DNA of 64,000 nucleotides, from assembly GCF_014384905.1 (NCBI RefSeq), contig NZ_JACRSV010000003.1, positions 124,001 to 188,000 of the forward strand, read 5' to 3'. A model generated the notes under the pieces. The model did not search any database and was not told the origin of the DNA. It was given only the letters and a program-made list of their open reading frames with translations. The DNA comes from Fumia xinanensis (GTDB lineage Bacteria; Bacillota; Clostridia; Oscillospirales; Ruminococcaceae). Shown here in pieces: positions 52,815 to 60,212 of this stretch. Position numbers and translations under genes: made by a program. The first letter of the stretch is position 1. The number at the start of each line of letters is the position of its first letter.

Positions 52815-53606
52815 TCAGCCGCCCTGAACCATGACGTTTTTCAGTACTTTCCTTTGCATCAGCCGGTACAGGCCGTAAAGGATTAAAAGCCAGACCAGCT
52901 GTACGCCAACCTGAAAGATAGTCTCCTGTTCTGTCAGCTTGCCGATGTAGATACTGAGGGGAAGCTGGTAAATATACTGAAAGGGCAAAAAGGCCAGAAT
53001 ATTGCGGAGCCATTCTGGAAAAAACCACAAAGGGATGATGCTGCCAGAGAGCATGCGGATAACGCAGATTTTTAGAGAAGAAAGCGGCCCCATTCTGATG
53101 AGCCAAAAGGAGAGCATTCCGAAGGTGACGGACAATAGCCAGTTGATGAGATAACTGATGGCCGCGGTGACGATAAACAGCAGCAGAAGCAGGGCCGATG
53201 CCGGTACAGGCACCTGAATGAATAAAGCTGAGACCAGTAACAGAGGCAAGACATTTTGGAACAAAAGGATCAGTAAATTTCCGGTATCTTCCGCCAGATA
53301 AATACCGAATAGGTTTACAGGTTTCAGGATGTCCAGAGCAATATCTCCTTTTTGAATGCTCTGGGAAATCCGGATTTCCACATTGATGGTAAAGAGGCAG
53401 GAGAGAACGCCGGACATGATGGTATAAGTTAGCATCTGTTTTTCTGTAACGCCGGCGGCACTGTCGCGCCCGCCGTAGACCGCAATCCAGAAAAAAGCGG
53501 TGACAACGACGAGAAAACACTGAACTAGTACTGCGGTAAGCACGTCAAACCGGTAGGCTAAAGCCTTCATCATCCGGGTTTTCATGATGTAAAGGTATGG
53601 CTCCAT
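52815..53606 (-). CDS. ABC-2 family permease (first subunit)
   Basis: A 263-residue, six-helix permease of the DUF990/ABC-2 type (MEPYLYIMKTRMMKALAYR at the start; 'KGDIALDILKPVNLFGIYLA' mid-protein). The ORF is open to 53678, but the upstream codons cross the attenuator terminator; GGGAGGGAGAG supports ATG 53606. It is the first structural gene of the exporter operon. Confidence 0.87.
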   Translation of the reverse strand: MEPYLYIMKTRMMKALAYRFDVLTAVLVQCFLVVVTAFFWIAVYGGRDSAAGVTEKQMLTYTIMSGVLSCLFTINVEIRISQSIQKGDIALDILKPVNLFGIYLAEDTGNLLILLFQNVLPLLLVSALFIQVPVPASALLLLLFIVTAAISYLINWLLSVTFGMLSFWLIRMGPLSSLKICVIRMLSGSIIPLWFFPEWLRNILAFLPFQYIYQLPLSIYIGKLTEQETIFQVGVQLVWLLILYGLYRLMQRKVLKNVMVQGG

Positions 53607-53626
53607 AAAGCGCTCTCCCTCCCTTT

Positions 53627-53673
53627 TAAAAAATAAAAAACGCAGAGGCCGTTCCCGTAAAACAGCTTCTGCG
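53627..53673 (-). terminator. Attenuator terminator in the exporter leader
   Basis: On the minus strand CGCAGAAGC and GCCTCTGCG (one mismatch) flank a 15-nt loop and are followed by GTTTTTTATTTTTT. It lies between the leader ORF and the first permease gene, so transcription must pass it. Confidence 0.8.
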
Positions 53674-53699
53674 GGCAAATCACGAGAAGAACCATTCCT

Positions 53700-53750
53700 T
53701 TATGGGTACTGTCTGTTCAATTGGATGCGGATCATTTGGCTGAACAGCAT
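53700..53750 (-). CDS. Leader peptide of the ABC-2 exporter operon
   Basis: A 16-codon ORF encoding MLFSQMIRIQLNRQYP, with AAAGGAGG eight nt before its ATG, better than the sites of the structural genes. Codons 2-4 and 11-13 contain CUGUUCA and UGAACAG, which form a 7-bp hairpin (53713-53719 with 53741-53747). The same AACAG can instead pair with CUGUU in the terminator loop. A ribosome stalled in the ORF would favour the alternative pairing and let transcription continue. This resembles drug-inducible leader peptides of resistance genes; the inducer is unknown. Confidence 0.65.
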   Translation of the reverse strand: MLFSQMIRIQLNRQYP

Positions 53751-53781
53751 GGGGGCTCCCTCCTTTGAAAATAGTGGTATC

Positions 53782-53811
53782 ATTGTAACATAAAATAAAA
53801 TAGATTGTCAA
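53782..53811 (-). promoter_or_regulatory. Sigma-A promoter of the exporter operon
   Basis: Minus strand TTGACA, 18 bp, TACAAT with extended TGT; predicted start ~25 nt before the leader ORF. Confidence 0.8.
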
Positions 53812-53856
53812 TATATAAAAATAATTCTTTATTTCTTCAGAAATACAGTTTTTTAT

Positions 53857-53887
53857 AAAAAAGAGGACGGCATCGCCGTCCTCTTTT
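53857..53887 (-). terminator. Intrinsic terminator of ychF
   Basis: AAGAGGACGGC and GCCGTCCTCTT stem with a 3-nt loop and T-run on the minus strand. Confidence 0.9.
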
Positions 53888-53900
53888 AGAAAATTTATTA

Positions 53901-54995
53901 CTATACGTTAAAACGGAACAATACGATATCGCCGTCTTTCATGACATATTCCTTGCCTTCCAACCGGACGAGGCCCTTTTCTTTGGCAGCGGCCATGGTG
54001 CCGCAGGCCATCAGGTCGTCAAAGGCAACCACTTCTGCCCGGATGAAGCCCCGTTCAAAGTCCGTGTGGATTTTTCCGGCGGCCTGAGGCGCTTTGGTGC
54101 CCTTTGTGATTGTCCAGGCCCGAACTTCCGGCTCTCCTGCCGTTAGGAAGGAAATAAGTCCTAGCAGAGCATACCCTTCCTTGATGATACGGGCGAGGCC
54201 GCTTTCCTTGAGGTTTAGGTCCGCTAAAAACTCTTTCTTTTCTTCGTCGGTCATATCGGCAATTTCTTCCTCGATTTTCGCGCAGATGGGTAAGACAGCG
54301 GAATGTTCCTCTTCTGCAATTTGCTTCACCGCCTGATACTGGGTATTAGACTCATAACCACCTACAAAATCGTCTTCACACATATTGGCGGCGTAAATCA
54401 CTGGTTTATTAGATAGAAGAGGCGAGGAAGCAATGATTTCCCGTTCGTCGTCAGTGAACTCAAAACTGCGGGCGGATTTCCCCTCTTCCAGATGGGCGTA
54501 AAGCCGCTCTAAAAATTCCAGCTCCCCGGCGTATTTCTTATCAGCGCGGACGAGTTTCTGGGTTTTCGCGATCCGGCGCTCCAGAATCTCCATATCGGAA
54601 AAAATCAGCTCTAAATTGATAGTTTCAATGTCTCTGGCAGCACCAATAGTCCCGTCCACATGAACCACATCCACATCCTCAAAACAGCGGACTACGTGGA
54701 CGATGGCGTCCACTTCCCGGATATCGGCCAAGAACTTGTTTCCCAGGCCCTCCCCTTTGGACGCGCCTTTCACAAGCCCCGCGATGTCGACAAATTCCAG
54801 GACCGCGGGGGTGAATTTTTTCGGATGGTACATTTCAGCCAGATGGTCCAGCCGCTCATCTGGAACCGATACTACGCCCACATTGGGCTCAATGGTACAG
54901 AACGGATAATTGGCAGACTCGGCGCCTGCATTTGTCAGGGCATTGAAAAGGGTGCTCTTTCCCACGTTGGGAAGGCCCACCATACCTAATTTCAT
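53901..54995 (-). CDS. ychF: Redox-regulated ATPase YchF (Obg family)
   Basis: A 364-residue P-loop protein that prefers ATP over GTP. G1 is VGLPNVGKSTLFNAL; 'DIAGLVKGASKGEGLGNKFL' is the G3 region; NMCED occupies the G4 position and the C-terminal TGS domain ends in DIVLFRFNV. It probably acts at the ribosome. It lies 27 bp behind argS on the same strand. Confidence 0.96.
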   Translation of the reverse strand: MKLGMVGLPNVGKSTLFNALTNAGAESANYPFCTIEPNVGVVSVPDERLDHLAEMYHPKKFTPAVLEFVDIAGLVKGASKGEGLGNKFLADIREVDAIVHVVRCFEDVDVVHVDGTIGAARDIETINLELIFSDMEILERRIAKTQKLVRADKKYAGELEFLERLYAHLEEGKSARSFEFTDDEREIIASSPLLSNKPVIYAANMCEDDFVGGYESNTQYQAVKQIAEEEHSAVLPICAKIEEEIADMTDEEKKEFLADLNLKESGLARIIKEGYALLGLISFLTAGEPEVRAWTITKGTKAPQAAGKIHTDFERGFIRAEVVAFDDLMACGTMAAAKEKGLVRLEGKEYVMKDGDIVLFRFNV

Positions 54996-55022
54996 CTTGT
55001 ATTTGCCTCCTGAGGACGGGCC

Positions 55023-56711
55023 TTACATGGATTCAGGCGCGTCAATTTTTAGAATGGTCAGCGTATTTTTCAGCGCAATACGGACGGCCAGGCATAAGGC
55101 CAAGCGGGCCTGCATCAGCTTTTCGTCGCCGCAGAGAACCTTACAGGCATTGTAGAATTTATGGAATAAAGCGGCCAGGTCCAAGGCGTACCGGGTCATT
55201 TTTGCCGGGTCATAGGTCTTAGCGGACTCAACAATTTCGTTGGGCAGCTTGGCCAGATGCCGGATGAGTTCAATCTCTTCCGGTGCTATGAGAAGGTCTA
55301 ATTCCTCCAAAGTTACAGCTCTGGCTTCAATGCCTTCGCCTTTTAATTTGGCAACGATGGAGCAAATCCGGGCGTGGGCGTACTGGACGTAATAAACTGG
55401 GTTCTGGCTGGACTGCTCCACCGCCAGATCCAGGTCAAAATCAAACTGTGAGTTTGGTTCTCTTAAATTAAAGTAGAACCGGGCGGCGTCTACCGGGATT
55501 TCCTCCAGCAGAGTGACCAGTGTGATGGCCTTGCCGGACCGTTTGCTGGCTTTGATAATCTGCCCGTCGCGAACCAGGTTTACCATCTGCATCAGCACCA
55601 CGTCGAGACGGGACGGATCGATACCAATAGCCTCCAAAGCTGCCTTCATACGGGCCACGTAACCGTGATGATCGGCACCGAGCACGTTAATGGCCTTGTC
55701 GTAGCCGCGGGTGACCAGCTTGTCGTAATGATAGGCGATGTCCGGAACAATATAGGTGGGGAAACCGTTGGAGCGGACAAGCACAAAATCCTTATCGGCG
55801 CCGAACGCCGTTGCCTTGAACCAAATGGCCCCCTCGGCTTCGTAAGTGTGCCCTTTTTCCTTGAGAAGCTCAATCACTTTATCGACGGAACCATCGGCGT
55901 GGAGAGCGGACTCCTTGAACCACCGGTCGTAGTGGATACGGTACTTAGCAAGGTCAGTCTCCAGGTTTGCGATGTTAATGGGGAGCGCGTATTGGACTAA
56001 CGCTTTCCGACGCTCTTCTTCGGTGGCTGACATGTATTTGTCGCCGTGAATAGCGGCGAAGTTTTTGGCATGGGCGATGATGTCGTCTCCGTGGTAGGAA
56101 TCCTCTGGCATTTCAACGCCGTCTTTGTAAAGCTGCTGGTACCGCAAGTCCAATGACAGGCCAAATTTATTAATTTGATTGCCAGCGTCGTTGATGTAAA
56201 ATTCCCGGTCGGCCTGAAAACCGGCCCAATCGAGAACTGCCGCGATGCCGTCGCCCAAAGCGCCGCCCCGGGCGTTACCGATGTGCATGGGACCGGTGGG
56301 GTTTGCGGATACAAATTCGACGAGCATCCGTTTGCCCTGTCCGTAGTCGGTGCGGCCGTAGTTTTCCTTGGCGGAGAGCGCCTCCTGCACCGAGGCGGAA
56401 AACCACCGGCGGCCCAGCGTAAAGTTGATAAAGCCGGCACCTGCCACTTCGACGGCGTCAAAGCTCGTCCCCTCCAGTACGATTTGTTGGGCCAAAGCCT
56501 CAGCTATCTGCCGGGGGGCCTTACGGAACACTTTAGCCGATACCATGGCGATGTTAGTGGCAAAATCGCCGTGGGAAATATCCCCGGGAATTTCAACGGT
56601 AAAGTCCGGAATAGGTTCTTCGGAGAGCGTACCTTCTGCTACACAGCGGCCTAAAGCAGCCAGGATAATCTCTCGGCACTCCTGTTTCGCATCCAAAATC
56701 GGATTGGTCAT
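55023..56711 (-). CDS. argS: Arginyl-tRNA synthetase
   Basis: A 562-residue class I synthetase charging tRNA-Arg. The HIGH motif is GPMHIGNARGGALGD; the KMSKS position reads KASKRSGKAI. An N-terminal Add-1 domain and a C-terminal DALR anticodon-binding domain (DLAALFHKFYNACKVL) are present. ATG 56711 chosen; a TTG codon precedes it in frame. DUF1934 and argS neighbour each other in Bacillus too (ywiB-argS). Confidence 0.97.
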   Translation of the reverse strand: MTNPILDAKQECREIILAALGRCVAEGTLSEEPIPDFTVEIPGDISHGDFATNIAMVSAKVFRKAPRQIAEALAQQIVLEGTSFDAVEVAGAGFINFTLGRRWFSASVQEALSAKENYGRTDYGQGKRMLVEFVSANPTGPMHIGNARGGALGDGIAAVLDWAGFQADREFYINDAGNQINKFGLSLDLRYQQLYKDGVEMPEDSYHGDDIIAHAKNFAAIHGDKYMSATEEERRKALVQYALPINIANLETDLAKYRIHYDRWFKESALHADGSVDKVIELLKEKGHTYEAEGAIWFKATAFGADKDFVLVRSNGFPTYIVPDIAYHYDKLVTRGYDKAINVLGADHHGYVARMKAALEAIGIDPSRLDVVLMQMVNLVRDGQIIKASKRSGKAITLVTLLEEIPVDAARFYFNLREPNSQFDFDLDLAVEQSSQNPVYYVQYAHARICSIVAKLKGEGIEARAVTLEELDLLIAPEEIELIRHLAKLPNEIVESAKTYDPAKMTRYALDLAALFHKFYNACKVLCGDEKLMQARLALCLAVRIALKNTLTILKIDAPESM

Positions 56712-56848
56712 CAAAAATATCCTTCCTTTCTGGGAAATGGGCAGTGATGTGGTTTAACGGCACTATATCCGCCGTCGTTTCTTGATGGCAGAGGACTAAA
56801 AGCTTTACAGAATCTGTTAAATAGGAGCTCTCTTGCCAAACTTATATT

Positions 56849-57292
56849 TTAGCTGTGGGGGTGGGAATCCTCCACTTGGGAAACGTCGATAAAAAGCTCG
56901 TTTTCGCTCATTAAGACAGAGTTCATATCCAGAGTATATGCCATATGAAGGCTTGCGCTGTCGTCGGTAAGCTTCCATTCCAAGTTTTCGGCAAATACTC
57001 CAATTTCCATCGGGCTTCCATAAACGGTGTAGCGCCCAATGTTGCGGATACCCGGCTGGAGAACCAAATGGGAAGAGGTGCTGCCTCTTCGCATCATGGT
57101 GACACGGCCCTGGTCCTCGATTTTTAAAGTGGTGGTACAGCCTTCGTATCCTGTCGTCTCAGTTTCCTCATAAGTAAGATACGTATGGTTGTTTTTTTTG
57201 TACATTTTACCTTTTGTAAAAAGTTCCGCGGTTGTTTGGTCGTTTTCCACCGTATAAACACCTTTGATGCGGATCATGACATCTTTAGACAT
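56849..57292 (-). CDS. DUF1934 / YwiB-family beta-barrel protein
   Basis: A 147-residue protein with repeated beta strands and 'TTLKIEDQGRVTMMRRGST' then HLVLQPG, typical of DUF1934 (YwiB) proteins, whose function is unknown. The neighbour order with argS matches Bacillus. It lies 26 bp after the Ddl-like gene and 137 bp ahead of argS. Confidence 0.85.
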   Translation of the reverse strand: MSKDVMIRIKGVYTVENDQTTAELFTKGKMYKKNNHTYLTYEETETTGYEGCTTTLKIEDQGRVTMMRRGSTSSHLVLQPGIRNIGRYTVYGSPMEIGVFAENLEWKLTDDSASLHMAYTLDMNSVLMSENELFIDVSQVEDSHPHS

Positions 57293-57318
57293 GCTATTTC
57301 CTTTCCGTTTGCAGACGG

Positions 57319-58377
57319 TTACTTGACAGTTTCAGCCTGCTCCTGCGCCAGTATAATCAGGCGTTCCAGTAAATCCCCATAAGATAGGCCCACCGTTCCC
57401 CACAGTTTGACAAAGAGTGAATCGGTAGACAAATCAGGAATGGCTTTTACCTGGTTAAAATAAATCTCTTCTGCAGGGGTAACAAAAAAGTCCACGGCTG
57501 CCAACCCCGAGCAGTCAAAAAGCTGGTAGACCTTAATGGCTAAATCACGAATTCGATAAGAAATATCCTGGCTGAGTCGGGCGGGAATAATACATTCCGA
57601 AGATTTTTGATCGAAATCCCGACCAACCATTTCCAGAGCATATTCTCCCAGTACCGAGGCTTCAGGGATTTCGTTTCCGATGACGGCACACTTGATTTGG
57701 CTTCCCAGAATACGCTCTTCTATGAGCACTTTGTCGTCATGAGTAAAAGAGGTTTTGACTGCTTCCGCCAATTCCTCCTCATTATCCACCAAAGAAACAC
57801 CGGACAAACTGCCGACAGGCTTTACAAATACCGGATAACCAAAACTGTCCAACACTTGTTCAGACAGTTGATGTACATCGAGTTTGTCGTTTCGTTTCAC
57901 CATCAGATATCGAGCTGTGCCAATGCCAGCGCTGTTGGCGATCATGTGAGTGAACGCCCGGTCCATAGAAACCGCCGCGGGACAGGTACCGCTTCCTACA
58001 TAGGGTATTCCGGATAGATCCAATACACCCTGCACTTTTCCATCCACCGCCCCCCGGCCGTAAAGCAAGGGGATGACACAGTCCAAATGTAAAAAGGAAA
58101 GAGTTTGGTCTTCCAGAATTTTGTAAATTCCCTGCTTGGTGCCGTCCATGTTAAAAACGACTGGACAGCAGTCCGGATGTTTCATCCAGTCCTCTTGCTG
58201 CAGCAAGGACAGCTCCATGGGGCAATAAAGCCACTTCCCTTTTGGAGAAATACCTAACAATACTACTTCAAACTGGTTTTCTGATAATGCTTCTGCTACC
58301 GAGCGTACGGATGGAAGATATTTGTAGCTGTCCGATGAAATGCCGCCAAACAACAAAGCGATTCGTTGTTTCGCCAT
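57319..58377 (-). CDS. Degenerate D-Ala-D-Ala ligase-family protein
   Basis: A 353-residue ATP-grasp protein. It aligns with Ddl through 'PVFVKPVGSLSGVSLVDNEE' and GLAAVDFFVTPAEEIYFN. Key positions differ: the usual L-N-E-I-N-T-x-P-G is FNQVKAIPD, so two Mg2+ ligands (E and N) are Q and K; the EHEVS segment near the N-terminus is DSYKYLPS; the GSS of the lid loop is SLS. Catalysis as a Ddl is doubtful. It may be a regulator, a ligase of altered specificity or a decaying paralogue. It heads a minus-strand run with the DUF1934 gene, argS and ychF. Confidence 0.7.
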   Translation of the reverse strand: MAKQRIALLFGGISSDSYKYLPSVRSVAEALSENQFEVVLLGISPKGKWLYCPMELSLLQQEDWMKHPDCCPVVFNMDGTKQGIYKILEDQTLSFLHLDCVIPLLYGRGAVDGKVQGVLDLSGIPYVGSGTCPAAVSMDRAFTHMIANSAGIGTARYLMVKRNDKLDVHQLSEQVLDSFGYPVFVKPVGSLSGVSLVDNEEELAEAVKTSFTHDDKVLIEERILGSQIKCAVIGNEIPEASVLGEYALEMVGRDFDQKSSECIIPARLSQDISYRIRDLAIKVYQLFDCSGLAAVDFFVTPAEEIYFNQVKAIPDLSTDSLFVKLWGTVGLSYGDLLERLIILAQEQAETVK

Positions 58378-58708
58378 CCAGTGCTCACTCCTTCCCATAT
58401 TTCGCGTACAAGACGTATATTTATTGTAATGTGTTAAGATCGCATACTATAACTAAAATATCATACCATAAAAGCATCTGAATTTCAAGTCCTTCCTGAT
58501 AGAGGAGGCTTTATAATGAGACTCCACCAGTTTTTTCATGAACCGCTTTCCCTCTTGTAGAATACAATACTAGTGCAGTATTATTCTGTATCGGGTCACC
58601 TAAACCACATTATCCAATAGTTACTGATACAGAATGAAACTGAAGACAAATCGCAGTTTTATAACAGGCCGAGAAGCTTGTCATTTACTGCGACCATGGA
58701 GGGTGTTT
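58378..58708. other. Intergenic region upstream of the collagen-like gene
   Basis: No gene is seen. CATACTATA (58443) and CATACCATA (58462) resemble sigma-K/E -10 sites but lack well-placed upstream elements. AATACTAGTGCAGTATT near 58566 is an imperfect palindrome. An alternative upstream frame for the collagen-like gene (from 58634) lacks a ribosome site. Confidence 0.4.
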
Positions 58709-59623
58709 ATGAATATTTATAAATGTTCGGATTGCTGCTGTCCCTGCCCGCCCCCTTGTCCTGAACCTTGCCCCCGTCCCTGCCCGTGCCCCTGTCCACC
58801 TGATTGTATAGGGCCTACTGGACCTACAGGTGCGACTGGTCCAACCGGCCCAACAGGTCCGACAGGTCTAGTTGGTTTTACAGGCCCTACTGGACCGACC
58901 GGTCCGACAGGTCCCACCGGTGCGACCGGGGCAACAGGCGCCACCGGAGCGACCGGAACAGGAGCGACGGGCCCCACCGGCCCGACAGGTCCTACTGGAC
59001 CGACCGGGGCAACAGGCGCTACCGGAGCGACCGGAACAGGAGCGACGGGCCCCACTGGACCGACAGGTCCTACTGGGCCGACCGGGGCAACAGGCCCAAC
59101 TGGAACAACTGGCGCTGCTGGAAATGCGGTTGAATGCGCCTGCGTCGACCAGATGAGAAACGTGATTCGACAACTAATTGCTTTGTATCCGACAGATACC
59201 GCAGTAGTTGCGATGGAAAGCGGGAATAACGCCAGCGGACGGCTGGGTTCTCTGCTTCCGGCCCCCAATACCAATCCTAATGCAGGGCTGCTCCAGCTCA
59301 CAAACGCGCAGGGAGTTCCACAAGAGGCGTTGTCTCTTTGCAGGATTGCTTCGGTGCGGATCACCAGCGCGACCTACAACAATGCGATCACCTACCTTGC
59401 TGCTCCAACCCCTGCTCCCACAGGATGCGGCGCCGATTGTGAAGCTGCTGTCCGCGCATATCTGCCGGTTGGCACTACCGGTGTTGATATTAATGCCGGC
59501 GGACAGACGGTGGCTCAGGGAACGGTTCTCCGCAGTGAATTTGGCATGACGGTCGTGGTTGGAAACAACAACAGTGACCCGACGTTTGTGTCAAACTGCA
59601 AAGCAGAAGTCCTCAACAAATAG
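58709..59623 (+). CDS. Collagen-like GXT-repeat protein, spore-surface type
   Basis: A 304-residue protein starting at ATG 58709 behind GGAGGG. Residues 6-33 are Cys/Pro-rich (CCCPCPPPCPEPCPRP). Residues ~35-138 are Gly-Pro/Ala-Thr triplets as in exosporium BclA proteins, interrupted twice by a two-residue GT that shifts the triplet register. A C-terminal ~165-residue domain follows, with no recognised family. The repeat DNA includes a 78-bp unit in two tandem copies (from 58931). A role on the spore surface is inferred from similarity of type. Confidence 0.82.
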   Translation: MNIYKCSDCCCPCPPPCPEPCPRPCPCPCPPDCIGPTGPTGATGPTGPTGPTGLVGFTGPTGPTGPTGPTGATGATGATGATGTGATGPTGPTGPTGPTGATGATGATGTGATGPTGPTGPTGPTGATGPTGTTGAAGNAVECACVDQMRNVIRQLIALYPTDTAVVAMESGNNASGRLGSLLPAPNTNPNAGLLQLTNAQGVPQEALSLCRIASVRITSATYNNAITYLAAPTPAPTGCGADCEAAVRAYLPVGTTGVDINAGGQTVAQGTVLRSEFGMTVVVGNNNSDPTFVSNCKAEVLNK

Positions 59624-59631
59624 TGCGACGG

Positions 59632-59662
59632 AAAAAGCCTGTGTATTCCACAGGCTTTTTTG
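59632..59662 (+). terminator. Intrinsic terminator of the collagen-like gene
   Basis: AAAGCCTGTG-TATTC-CACAGGCTTTTTT. Confidence 0.9.
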
Positions 59663-59713
59663 CTGGACAATTGCGAAAAAAGATTGTAGGATAAATAAAA
59701 AGGGGCGATTACG

Positions 59714-60166
59714 ATGCTGACGATGACAGAGCTTTTTGACTATTTGACAGAACAAAAGGCGGATTTTACGATTATCCCTCACCCTAAGCCGATCCAGTCT
59801 TTACAGGACGCGGCGGAATATTTTGAGCCTCAAAAATCTGTCCCAACTTTTATTTTAGACGATGGGGTAGGTCTTATCGCCCTTTTTTCGTCTTCTGGCC
59901 GTGGGCGGCTTGACTTAAAAAGAATAGCTGAGAAGCTCAACATATCTAGGCTCAACATGGCCGATCGCAGAAAGATTTTTAAACTAACGGGTTACGAGGC
60001 GGGGGGGATACCGCTTATCGGTCTTTCCCTTCCCTGTATTTTCGATGGACGGCTGCGTACCTTCGATTATATTTACGGCGGGTCGGGAAATCCATTGCAC
60101 ACGCTGAAAATTTGCCCCCTAGACGTAAAGCGGTTAAACGACGTTCGGTGGGTGCTGGACGATTAA
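59714..60166 (+). CDS. YbaK/EbsC-family aminoacyl-tRNA deacylase-like protein
   Basis: A 150-residue protein of the YbaK/prolyl-tRNA-editing fold: 'LLIALFSSSGRG'-like centre and 'KIFKLTGYEAGGIPLIGLSL' near residue 97 match the family core. Such proteins clear mischarged tRNAs, but the substrate here is unknown. It lies just upstream (convergent) of aspS, possibly without functional link. A weak promoter TGGACA-17-TAGGAT precedes it. Confidence 0.75.
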   Translation: MLTMTELFDYLTEQKADFTIIPHPKPIQSLQDAAEYFEPQKSVPTFILDDGVGLIALFSSSGRGRLDLKRIAEKLNISRLNMADRRKIFKLTGYEAGGIPLIGLSLPCIFDGRLRTFDYIYGGSGNPLHTLKICPLDVKRLNDVRWVLDD

Positions 60167-60178
60167 AAGGTATGCATC

Positions 60179-60212
60179 AAAAAAGCACGGGTAAAACCCG
60201 TGCTTTGCTTTT
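60179..60212. terminator. Bidirectional intrinsic terminator
   Basis: AAAGCACGGGT-AAA-ACCCGTGCTTT between the YbaK-like gene and convergent aspS. Confidence 0.85.

Noticed and set aside
58440..58470. Sigma-K/E promoters upstream of the collagen-like gene
   Set aside because: Two CATANNNTA matches exist but without correctly spaced upstream elements and more than 230 bp from the start codon.
58717..59364. 215-codon minus-strand ORF rich in GPVGPV repeats
   Set aside because: It is the antisense reading of the collagen-like triplets, which are open in several frames.
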